Source of the DNA: Microcaldota archaeon
GTDB taxonomy: Archaea; Micrarchaeota; Micrarchaeia; Anstonellales; Anstonellaceae
Assembly (NCBI GenBank): GCA_026414325.1
Contig: JAOAJF010000013.1
Coordinates: forward strand, 1-20,971
DNA length: 20,971 nt
Reading direction: 5' to 3'
Shown: positions 12,790-19,927 of the stretch, piece after piece
How positions within the stretch are numbered: the stretch's first letter is position 1
How the letters are laid out: each line of letters begins with the position of its first letter
The notes under the pieces: generated by a model
What the model was told of the DNA's origin: nothing
The model's database searches: none
The model's input: the letters and a program-made list of their open reading frames with translations, nothing else
Translations under genes and position numbers: made by a program

Positions 12790-14988
12790 ATGGCAAAAAG
12801 AAAAATAAATCAGACTATAAATGAGAGTCAAGCTAGCGGCTGTGGTTTGATAAATCAAAATGTATTTAAAAAGAATTTTGAGCCGTTGGTTTCATCATTT
12901 TCATCAACAGAAGCAGAACAAACTTTTTTAGCTCAAGCAAAAGAGAAAATTTTACAAGTAGGAAATAAGATATTTGAAAAAGACCCACAGCTTTGTGATA
13001 AAATAGTTGAGTTAGGCTATAAGTCTGCCCCAATGCTTTTAGAACTGATGAAAATTACTGATAAAAAGATAAAGCTTCATATTCCCTGCACCGCAGCTGC
13101 TTTAGGTATTAAAATTGTTAAAAATAAAGATGAAAAAGCAATCGAATTTTTTACACAAGAATTTGGAAAGCCAAATTTAGTTTATGACTATGTTTTTGAT
13201 GTATTAAAAGATTGTACAGAAGAGGTTGTTTTTAAGAAAATGAGAGAACTTTTTGATAAATACTCTTCAATAGATTTTTCTCAAGCATCCTTTTATGAAT
13301 TATCTTATTTAAGATATTCTACTATTTATTTAGCTAGAAACGGAACAATAGAAGATGCTATTAATATTTCTAAACTTTTAAATTCTTCATCTAATCAGGT
13401 TAGAGTGATTGCAGGAACTAATTTAATTAATTTTAGCTTAAGAGAGGATATTTCCAAAGAAGATAAACTAAAATTAGCCCAAACAATATTCAGTTCTATT
13501 TCTAAAGATTCAAACTTTTATGCAGCAAAATTAGAAATATTAGAAAAGGGAAATTTTGAAGAAGTATTGGACTTTGCTTTTTCAGATCCTCAATATTTCA
13601 GTCCAGCTAACTTAGGTAAAGCAATATATTATTCTATTTTAGAAAGATTTTTTAATAAGTCAGATTCTCTAAAGAGTAAAGTATTAGAGCTGTTTACTAG
13701 ATCTCCTAATTTAGACCATTCATTATTTTCTGAAAGATTAAGAGTAGGTCTAAATATCTTATTTAATAATATAAAGAAGGGAAGGGTTCTATCTCCAGAA
13801 TGGTATAAAAAATATTTTGATTCGCTTGCTTATTTAACTGAAGACGAGTCTATTTCTTTAGATATAAAGAAAAAAATCGCCCTTGTTTTTTCCTTTTTTC
13901 CTCCCTATATAATCCAACCTTGGTTAAGTACTATCTATCTAAAAAGTGAAAGAGAACCAACTAACGAATTATGTCTTTATGTTTATGATCTTTTAAATAG
14001 GCCAGAAAAAGAAAGAAAAAGCCAAATAAAATTCAGATTATTAGTTGTTGATGCAGATCAAACTTTCTCAAGCATCTTTTCTTCCAAGCTTCTTCATTAT
14101 CTCTCTTATAAAGAACTCCAGGATGTAGAGCTAATGAAAGTTGATTCATTTTTAGAAGCTTCCTACCTTTTTGGTAATTATAAAGATATTAAAATTTGTT
14201 TTCTATCTGAAAAAGTCTTAGTTTCAGAATCTCTTTTAAAAGACAAAAACAGAAGTTTCTTAACAGTTTTAGACAGTGCAAACAAATTGTTAAATCCACC
14301 AAGGTTTGTACTTCTTTACACCACTCTCTCTTCTAAAGAGTTAGAGAGCATAAAAAATCTTTATCCAAATTTAAATATAATGTTTTATCCAAAACAGCGA
14401 GTTTTAGCAGAGGCAATAAATTTATTCAAATCTTTAGAAATTTCTAAATACTTAAAAGAAGAAGAGATTTTAATCTCACCAAATATTTTTGATCATCTAC
14501 AAGATAAAAAAATAGTTGATATTATTAAAGCACACTATGGAGAGTTTGTTGAACCATCTGAAAAAGAACCATTTGGAAAAAATGTTTTGATTATTGAAAG
14601 GGGAAATCAGGCTCATATCCAGTTAAAGAAGGAAGAGAGCATTCCAAGAATTAGATTTGTGCTTCTGTTGCCTTCCTCTCAATCTGCTTTATTAGATAAG
14701 TCTGGAATAAAAAAAGCGTACGTAGAACATCTGGGTGGTTTCAATTTAGGCTCTAGACGAATTTCCCCTGCTTTTAATTCACTGATGGTTTATTATGACA
14801 AGGGTGGAAAAACACCAACTGGGGTTATTGAGCCAATGGTATGGAAATATAAAAATAAGGTTCTCTACTCTTTATCAAAAGGAGATAGAGTACCTTTCAT
14901 TTTTCCAAATGGGAAGGGAGCTTTTAGCTGTTTTGTAAATAAAAGTGGAAGACCAATTCTTCTAAAACTTACTGAATATTTAGAATAA
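12790..14988 (+). CDS. Helical-repeat protein with a pseudo-receiver domain, 732 aa
   Basis: I do not recognise the whole protein. Residues about 30-400 are alpha-helical and look like degenerate HEAT/TPR-type repeats (KIVELGYKSAPMLLELM, TIEDAINISKLLNSSSNQVRVIAGTNLINF). Residues about 411-560 resemble a response-regulator receiver: FRLLVVDADQTF with acidic D421 and D423, and a late FYPKQ with K535 at the CheY Lys109 position. The middle strand reads DIKICFLSE, with no Asp at the phosphorylation site, so the domain is probably not phosphorylated. The last 150 residues form an unknown beta-rich domain (IRFVLLLPSSQSALLDKSG...VEHLGGFNLGSRRISPAFNSLM). No signal peptide or membrane helix is seen. 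It is probably a cytoplasmic scaffold or signalling protein. Confidence 0.75.
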   Translation: MAKRKINQTINESQASGCGLINQNVFKKNFEPLVSSFSSTEAEQTFLAQAKEKILQVGNKIFEKDPQLCDKIVELGYKSAPMLLELMKITDKKIKLHIPCTAAALGIKIVKNKDEKAIEFFTQEFGKPNLVYDYVFDVLKDCTEEVVFKKMRELFDKYSSIDFSQASFYELSYLRYSTIYLARNGTIEDAINISKLLNSSSNQVRVIAGTNLINFSLREDISKEDKLKLAQTIFSSISKDSNFYAAKLEILEKGNFEEVLDFAFSDPQYFSPANLGKAIYYSILERFFNKSDSLKSKVLELFTRSPNLDHSLFSERLRVGLNILFNNIKKGRVLSPEWYKKYFDSLAYLTEDESISLDIKKKIALVFSFFPPYIIQPWLSTIYLKSEREPTNELCLYVYDLLNRPEKERKSQIKFRLLVVDADQTFSSIFSSKLLHYLSYKELQDVELMKVDSFLEASYLFGNYKDIKICFLSEKVLVSESLLKDKNRSFLTVLDSANKLLNPPRFVLLYTTLSSKELESIKNLYPNLNIMFYPKQRVLAEAINLFKSLEISKYLKEEEILISPNIFDHLQDKKIVDIIKAHYGEFVEPSEKEPFGKNVLIIERGNQAHIQLKKEESIPRIRFVLLLPSSQSALLDKSGIKKAYVEHLGGFNLGSRRISPAFNSLMVYYDKGGKTPTGVIEPMVWKYKNKVLYSLSKGDRVPFIFPNGKGAFSCFVNKSGRPILLKLTEYLE

Positions 14989-14992
14989 AAAT

Positions 14993-16027
14993 TTATTCAC
15001 CAAAATAGTACTGTATTTTATACACATAGAGAGTCGGATGTAGTTTAATATCTTCTATCTTTGTCTTAAATTTATCTATAATTTTTTCTATTAGCTCCTC
15101 TTTTTGTTCCTCTTTTTGAAAAACCAGCATGGATAATATAAAATCATTTCCCATCAATTCTATTATTTTATAGACTATATTAGAGGTTTTAAGAAAATTT
15201 ACTATCTCTTGAGTGTAAAGTTTTTTAGCATCTTTTATATAGATTTCAAGGAAACAAAGTTTATGGTTGTATCTATTTGGCTGAAGATGAAGATCATAAG
15301 CAATTATTATCTTTCTTTTTTCAAGATTTTTTATTTTATACCAGACAGTTTCAGGGGTTAATTGCAACTTTTTTGCTATATCTACAACTTTCATTCTTCC
15401 GTTCATACTTAAAAGTTTTATGATTTTTTCTTCTTCTTGGTCTATTTTTTCTATCTTTTGTCTTACCCCCATCAGCTCGATTACATTTTTTGGTTTATTT
15501 ATTATTAGATTGGAGATTTTTTTAACATCTGAAATAGAATTTAATAAGTAATTACGATATTGATTATGTATTCTTGTAAAAATCATGAGTTTTTTATATT
15601 TTATTTGGCCTTCAAACCTTTGTAAAAGTTCATCCATGTTCTGTTCTGCTTCGTGCGCATCTCTTCCTAATGTGCCTATTAAACAATCAATCTCTCCTTG
15701 AAGGTGAAATAAAAAAGTACACGCCTTTTCATTTGTAATTTGTCGAAATTTTTGTATTAGCTCTTTTTTACTAATTAACTTAAATTTTATTGCATAAACA
15801 TAATAGTTATAGGGCCCTAGCTTAGAATAATCTACAACCGCCATATATCTAATTATAACTCCATCCTTTTCCAACTTATTTATTGTATATTCTAATCTTT
15901 GGGGAGTTGTTCCGAGTTTTTTAGCTAGCTTGGTTACTTTCTCCCTACAATTAACATCTAAAAGATATAATACTTCTGTTTCAAATTCACTAAGCTCTTT
16001 TTCTTTTTCCATCCTTCTCTCATACAT
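14993..16027 (-). CDS. Tandem Lrp/AsnC-type transcription regulator (two fused units)
   Basis: Two Lrp-like units are fused in one 344-aa chain. Unit 1 has a winged HTH at about 13-60 (EFETEVLYLLDVNCREKVTKLAKKLGTTPQRLEYTINKLEKDGVI) followed by a RAM-like alpha/beta domain to about 165. Unit 2 has an HTH at about 197-243 (EEEKIIKLLSMNGRMKVVDIAKKLQLTPETVWYKIKNLEKRKII) and a second RAM-like domain to the end. Ordinary Lrp proteins are about 150 aa with one unit and work as dimers, so this is an intramolecular dimer, and the halves have diverged strongly. The target and ligand are unknown. Either Met1 or Met6 may be the start. The gene ends 4 nt from the convergent pseudo-receiver gene. Confidence 0.87.
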   Translation of the reverse strand: MYERRMEKEKELSEFETEVLYLLDVNCREKVTKLAKKLGTTPQRLEYTINKLEKDGVIIRYMAVVDYSKLGPYNYYVYAIKFKLISKKELIQKFRQITNEKACTFLFHLQGEIDCLIGTLGRDAHEAEQNMDELLQRFEGQIKYKKLMIFTRIHNQYRNYLLNSISDVKKISNLIINKPKNVIELMGVRQKIEKIDQEEEKIIKLLSMNGRMKVVDIAKKLQLTPETVWYKIKNLEKRKIIIAYDLHLQPNRYNHKLCFLEIYIKDAKKLYTQEIVNFLKTSNIVYKIIELMGNDFILSMLVFQKEEQKEELIEKIIDKFKTKIEDIKLHPTLYVYKIQYYFGE

Positions 16028-16040
16028 ATTAATTAGTAAA

Positions 16041-16050
16041 TTATATTAAG
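16041..16050 (+). promoter_or_regulatory. TATA box in the Lrp/membrane-protein divergent spacer
   Basis: TTATATTAAG is centred about 26 nt before the GTG at 16072, fitting leaderless transcription of the plus-strand gene. Read the other way it lies only 14-23 nt from the Lrp-type start, so it could also be autoregulated by that protein. Sharing is inferred. Confidence 0.5.
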
Positions 16051-16071
16051 CTTTTTCTTTATTTTTATCTT

Positions 16072-16701
16072 GTGGAAAACAAGAAAAAATACTCTAAAAA
16101 TAAAACTAAGGCTAAAAAGAAAAAGAAGAAAACCACCACTGTAGTTTCAGCTTACAAACAAATTAATTTAGAAGAGTTTTTTAATGAGAAAAAAAATTCC
16201 AAAATATTTTATTATAAAAAATTATCCTATTTTTTCTGGAGCCTTTCTATTTTGGCTGCTCTTCTTACCTTAATTTTTATAGGTCTTATGGAATTATTGT
16301 GGCATTTTCACATTCTAAAGCCTATAACATCGCAAAGTTATCTGTACTCTCAGTTTGTAGCAGAAGTAATAGCATTAGGTATATTAATTGTAGAATTAGC
16401 TGCAGGTTTTATTAAAGCATCTAACAAAGCTCTATTTATTAAGCAAAACTGGCTTGCTATAGTGGCAATATTACCTATCGGACTATTTTCAAGAGGTATT
16501 AGAACCTTTGAGCTTCTTGGTCTTTTAGAAGAGCTTTACTTATTTAGAGGCTTTCAGCTTTTTGGCAAATTTACAGAATTTGAAAAAATAGTTTCTTCTT
16601 CTAAAGTACTTTCTTCTTTTTCAGAGGTTTTTGGCAGAATTCTTTTTTTTATCTCTGAAATTTTAGTTATGTTTGCTAGACTTCTTAGAATTTTTAAATA
16701 A
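16072..16701 (+). CDS. Lys-rich multi-pass membrane protein, 209 aa
   Basis: The first 25 residues are almost all Lys, Asn and Thr (including a KKKKKK run), then a short soluble stretch. Membrane helices lie at about 53-75 and 95-115. A more amphipathic part follows (FIKQNWLAIVAILPIGLFSRGIRTFELLGLLEELYLFRGFQLF), with a last apolar helix near 188-205. The NWLAIVAILP then R-x-x-R pattern recalls the S3-S4 region of voltage-sensor domains in ion channels, but no pore or selectivity filter is present. I would call it a membrane protein with weak voltage-sensor resemblance. The start is GTG with a TATA box about 26 nt upstream. It ends 45 nt before the lipoprotein gene and may share its mRNA. Confidence 0.72.
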   Translation: MENKKKYSKNKTKAKKKKKKTTTVVSAYKQINLEEFFNEKKNSKIFYYKKLSYFFWSLSILAALLTLIFIGLMELLWHFHILKPITSQSYLYSQFVAEVIALGILIVELAAGFIKASNKALFIKQNWLAIVAILPIGLFSRGIRTFELLGLLEELYLFRGFQLFGKFTEFEKIVSSSKVLSSFSEVFGRILFFISEILVMFARLLRIFK

Positions 16702-16746
16702 TTTTTTTATACAAAGATTTTTTAATTTTTAGTTAAAGAAAATTTT

Positions 16747-17784
16747 ATGCAAAAGGCAATATTTTTACTTTTTCTAACTATTCTTTTATTTGGCTGCATA
16801 GAGCAACCAAAAGAAGAGATAAAAGTTCCCCCCTATAAACCAGAACCAACTATTATTAAAAACGATAGCTCTGTTCAGCCATATCCAATAACTCCGATCG
16901 AAGAAAAACCAAAAATTCAAAAAAATTTTGAACTCTCATTTTTAAACGTTGGTTTTGGAGATTCTACTTTATTACTCTCTCAGGACAAAGTAATACTAAT
17001 AGATGTTGGTCCAAAAAGTGCAGTTAATCTTTTACTAGCTGAACTTCAGAGAAGAGGAGTAAATAAAATAGATTTACTTGTTCTTTCTGCTTCTCATGAT
17101 CCAGCCTTCAGCGGAGGTCTAAAAGAGATAGTTTCAACTTATGAAATAGACGAAATTTGGACTAATTCCAAAGAAAATTTAGTTCCTTATCTATCTTATC
17201 TAAATGGAACAAAAATTGAAGAAGTAGAATTTGGAAAAACCTATAACTATGGTAATCTAAATGTAGTTGTTTTAAATCCTTCTCCAGATAGAGTTTACAA
17301 TCTAGATGCAGATTCATTAGTTTTAAAAATATCCTATAACAATCTCTGTGCTTTAGTATTTTCTAAATCTGAAGGTAGTGGTGCGTCTACTGCTGATCCA
17401 GGAACTGTCTTTGGTGGAGTGGACAACAAAATTATATCAATGGCTCAAAAGGGAGGAATCTCACTTAATTGCCCAATTCTTAAGGTTTCAAATCATGGCT
17501 CAGGAAATGCAGCTTCATTCCAATTATTAGATGTAGTTAATCCCTCTATTGCAATAATCTCAGTAGGTCCAAACCAAAACAATCTTTATCCAAATGTTTC
17601 AACTCTAAGAAGGTTGGCTTTAAAAGGAATTTCTATTTATACTACTGATAGATTAGGAACAATTACTGTTTCTTCCAAAGATGGACTTGATTATATGGTC
17701 TTTACTGATTTTCCAAGAGATATGGCTTATGCTAAATTTTTAAATGAAGTTGTAGAAAAAGGTAAACCCTATTGGGCTAACTAA
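16747..17784 (+). CDS. Lipoprotein with a degenerate ComEC-type metallo-beta-lactamase fold
   Basis: The N-terminus MQKAIFLLFLTILLFGC has a lipobox (LFG-C17), so the protein should be lipid-anchored outside the cell. A Pro-rich linker of about 45 residues follows. Residues 62-330 have the ComEC/Rec2 beta-lactamase-like layout: FLNVGFGDSTLLL (family FLDVGQGDS), VILIDVG, the loop SASHDPAFSGGL, and LKVSNHGS. The metal-site residues are mostly lost: HxDxDH is replaced by SHDPAF (116-121), HHGS by N249-H250-G-S, and the TGD motif by FSKSE. It is therefore probably not a zinc hydrolase, or it uses another site. There is no ComEC channel. Secreted MBL lipoproteins of this type occur in archaea without assigned function. 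Confidence 0.83.
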   Translation: MQKAIFLLFLTILLFGCIEQPKEEIKVPPYKPEPTIIKNDSSVQPYPITPIEEKPKIQKNFELSFLNVGFGDSTLLLSQDKVILIDVGPKSAVNLLLAELQRRGVNKIDLLVLSASHDPAFSGGLKEIVSTYEIDEIWTNSKENLVPYLSYLNGTKIEEVEFGKTYNYGNLNVVVLNPSPDRVYNLDADSLVLKISYNNLCALVFSKSEGSGASTADPGTVFGGVDNKIISMAQKGGISLNCPILKVSNHGSGNAASFQLLDVVNPSIAIISVGPNQNNLYPNVSTLRRLALKGISIYTTDRLGTITVSSKDGLDYMVFTDFPRDMAYAKFLNEVVEKGKPYWAN

Positions 17785-17801
17785 CAATTATATCTTTTTA
17801 A

Positions 17802-18203
17802 TTATATTTTTTTCTTCACTATCTCCTCAAATGGTTTGGAATATTTTTTAGCATTTTCTATATCTATCGAATAAGCTTTTTGATTTTCCTTTAAATATTG
17901 CGGAGAGATAAAATACCACTCTCCTCCCCTCTTGCGCCAGGCAATAAATGTGGCTATGTTGGTTAACTCCTGCCAAAGAATAAGAGAATTTATTTGTTCT
18001 TTTTTTAGTTGCAAATAATCTGATTCAATTGCCTTGCACTCAAATCCATATTGGTCTATAGTTCTAAAAGCTAAAACATCTGGGCATTTAAATTTCTTTT
18101 TTCCAGAACCAGCTGCTCTAATTGTAAGAAAACCATAACTATTTAGTATATCTATTAATTCGTTTTCAGCCTTAGTTCCTTTTCTATAAGAGCCAAATGT
18201 CAT
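17802..18203 (-). CDS. hjc: Holliday junction resolvase Hjc
   Basis: This archaeal endonuclease cuts four-way DNA junctions during recombinational repair. The 133-aa protein has the nuclease core: YRKGTKAENEL (E13), the AGSGKKKFKCPDVLAF segment (S33, D42) and FECKA (E55, K57), the E-D-ExK set of the family. Length is normal (about 120-135 aa). A C-terminal KKYSKPFEEIVKKK tail is variable in the family. It ends 17 nt from the convergent lipoprotein gene. AT-rich TATA-like elements lie in the 59-nt spacer toward the CBS gene (near 18216 and 18230). Confidence 0.92.
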   Translation of the reverse strand: MTFGSYRKGTKAENELIDILNSYGFLTIRAAGSGKKKFKCPDVLAFRTIDQYGFECKAIESDYLQLKKEQINSLILWQELTNIATFIAWRKRGGEWYFISPQYLKENQKAYSIDIENAKKYSKPFEEIVKKKI

Positions 18204-18253
18204 AAAAAATTTAGGCTATAAAGGTTTTTAATATTTTTAGGTTTTATATAGTT

Positions 18254-18259
18254 GGTGAG
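18254..18259 (+). promoter_or_regulatory. Ribosome binding site of the CBS-domain gene
   Basis: GGTGAG lies 3 nt before the ATG at 18263 and fixes that start. Confidence 0.65.
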
Positions 18260-18262
18260 AAG

Positions 18263-18688
18263 ATGGAGCTTGATCTAAGAATTGGAGATTATATGACTAA
18301 AGGTGTTATAACTTTAGATCAATCAAAAACAGTTTTTGATGCAGCAAAAATTTTATCTTCCAAAAAAATTGGCTGTATAATTGTAACTGAAAAAGGAGAT
18401 GCAGTAGGAATACTAACCGAGAGGGATATTGTTTCAAAAATAGTTGCAAAAGCAAAAAATCCAAAACAAGTAAAGCTCTCTGAAGTTATGTCCAAACCAC
18501 TCAAAGCAATCTATGAAAACCAAACTATTCAGGATGCAGCTTTAGCAATGAGAGAAAACAATATAAAAAGATTGGCAGTTTTAGACAAAAAAAATAAATT
18601 GGTTGGAATTATAACTCAAGGAGATCTAATAGCTGTTTATCCAGGAATTATAGATATTCTTTCTCAATCCCCTCAAACGGAGAGATAA
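18263..18688 (+). CDS. Two-CBS-domain protein
   Basis: A stand-alone pair of CBS domains (Bateman module), 141 aa, which usually binds adenine nucleotides or SAM and senses energy state. Repeat 1 is YMTKGVITLDQSKTVFDAAKILSSKKIGCIIV...VGILTERDIV (10-60). Repeat 2 is VMSKPLKAIYENQTIQDAALAMRENNIKRLAVL...VGIITQGDLI (74-125). The T-E-R-D and T-Q-G-D ends are the family's ribose/phosphate contact sites. No catalytic or DNA-binding domain is attached, so it probably acts by binding a partner. The last 16 nt overlap the convergent 224-aa gene. A TATA element and a strong ribosome site precede it. Confidence 0.92.
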   Translation: MELDLRIGDYMTKGVITLDQSKTVFDAAKILSSKKIGCIIVTEKGDAVGILTERDIVSKIVAKAKNPKQVKLSEVMSKPLKAIYENQTIQDAALAMRENNIKRLAVLDKKNKLVGIITQGDLIAVYPGIIDILSQSPQTER

Positions 18689-19347
18689 TAATATCTTGCA
18701 AGTTCTTTTATTTCTTCTGAAATATATTTAAGAACAAAAAAAGAGTTAAATTGCCCTCTCTGTATATATTCCTCCCAATATAGATAGCTATCTTCAAAAG
18801 TGTTGTTGGTCATTATCTTATACATTAATGAATATTTTTCTAAATAGTTATAAACAATCTTGTTTCTTTCAGGCTCTTTTATTTTATTTATAAAATCTAT
18901 ATTTTCCTTTTTCCCTTTTTTTATAGCTCTTAAAAATAGACCACTAGCTGCACTTGTTTTAACAAGCCAGTCAATATCCCTATTTGCTATCATATCTACT
19001 AAGATTTTATCAACCTCTTCATTTTGAAAAGAAGTAATATTAATTGCTATTACCTTTAAAACCCAGCTATTCTCAACTATTTTTTCTTCATTTTTTTCTT
19101 GTAAAAAGACCTCTCCTTTTTCTTTATATTTTTGATAAATCTGTTTTAATACTTCAAAAGCCTGTGGCTCAATTTCCTCTCTATTTTTTCTTGCTAAATT
19201 AGATATTTGATATATCTTTTTTCTAATTTCTTTAAAATCTTCTTCAGCAAGAGCTTTCTTTTTTAATTCTTCAAATTTTTTTTGTATTCTTATTTTATCT
19301 TCTTCTACTATCTGGGTTTTTTTATTAACATTGGAAGTGTTATACAT
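18673..19347 (-). CDS. Unrecognised helical cytoplasmic protein, 224 aa
   Basis: No family is recognised. The sequence is nearly all alpha-helical and highly charged, with a coiled-coil-like first half (EEDKIRIQKKFEELKKKALAEEDFKEIRKKI) and a second half that resembles HEAT-type pairs (NEEVDKILVDMIANRDIDWLVKTSAASGLFLRAIKKG). No cysteine, signal peptide or membrane segment is present. The C-terminus EEIKELARYYYLSV is encoded by DNA that overlaps the end of the CBS gene by 16 nt. A TATA box centred 26 nt before the ATG indicates a leaderless mRNA. Confidence 0.78.
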   Translation of the reverse strand: MYNTSNVNKKTQIVEEDKIRIQKKFEELKKKALAEEDFKEIRKKIYQISNLARKNREEIEPQAFEVLKQIYQKYKEKGEVFLQEKNEEKIVENSWVLKVIAINITSFQNEEVDKILVDMIANRDIDWLVKTSAASGLFLRAIKKGKKENIDFINKIKEPERNKIVYNYLEKYSLMYKIMTNNTFEDSYLYWEEYIQRGQFNSFFVLKYISEEIKELARYYYLSV

Positions 19348-19367
19348 ACTAAATTTATGTGTATCTT

Positions 19368-19378
19368 ATTTTATAAAT
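19368..19378. promoter_or_regulatory. TATA box between divergent genes
   Basis: ATTTTATAAAT is centred 26 nt before the minus-strand ATG (19347) and 30 nt before the plus-strand ATG (19403). A second element, TTTATAC (about 19392-19398), suits a plus-strand leaderless start at the ATG at 19421. Confidence 0.55.
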
Positions 19379-19402
19379 CTTTGCAAATTTTTTTATACTC
19401 TT

Positions 19403-19927
19403 ATGGCTATATCTTCTATTATGAAAAAATTAGTAGAAATTTTTACTATTTTTTTAGAAGGGTTAAAATTAGTTCTAGTAAACCCTCTTAATATAGTTCT
19501 TCTACTCTTTCTATCTGCCTCTACTCTTTCATTATTAACCTACATTGTATTTTCTAGCTTTAATTTTTTTGAGCTTTTTAGATTTTTTCCATCTTACAAT
19601 ATTTTTTTACTTTTTTTTATTATCTTTTTTTACTACCTTTCCTTATTCCTATTTTTCTATTCGCTTAAATTTAAAAAATCTAAAAAAGCAATTGGCTCAA
19701 CAGCCCTTAGCTCTGTAAGTGTTTTACTAAGCTCTTTTTTTACTATCTTTGGTTGTATCTGTATGCTTCTACCTATTGGTGGGCTGCTTTCTTCAACAGC
19801 AGCATTGATATTATTTTTAGTAGAGTTCAATACTGTCCTAGCTTTACTTTCTTTAGTGCTAATACTTATCTCAATCTATCTAAATTCAAAAGTAATATTT
19901 TCAAGTTGCAAAATTTGTAAAAATTAA
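19403..19927 (+). CDS. Four-helix membrane protein, about 174 aa
   Basis: Four apolar segments are clear, numbered from Met19403: about 21-45 (PLNIVLLLFLSASTLSLLTYIVF), 60-85 (IFLLFFIIFFYYLSLFLFFYSL), 97-127 (LSSVSVLLSSFFTIFGCICMLLP) and 130-162. A basic KFKKSKKA loop joins helices 2 and 3, and the protein ends in SSCKICKN. I do not recognise the family. The frame also opens upstream at 19331, but that lies across the divergent promoter. ATG at 19403 or ATG at 19421 (MKKLVEIF) is more likely, and the second fits a leaderless start. The stop overlaps the stop of the convergent squalene synthase-like gene by 4 nt. Confidence 0.72.
   Translation: MAISSIMKKLVEIFTIFLEGLKLVLVNPLNIVLLLFLSASTLSLLTYIVFSSFNFFELFRFFPSYNIFLLFFIIFFYYLSLFLFFYSLKFKKSKKAIGSTALSSVSVLLSSFFTIFGCICMLLPIGGLLSSTAALILFLVEFNTVLALLSLVLILISIYLNSKVIFSSCKICKN

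Noticed and set aside
17802..18203. Hjc as sign of a mobile element or phage
   Set aside because: Hjc is a normal chromosomal archaeal repair gene. No integrase, transposase, direct repeat or composition break surrounds it.
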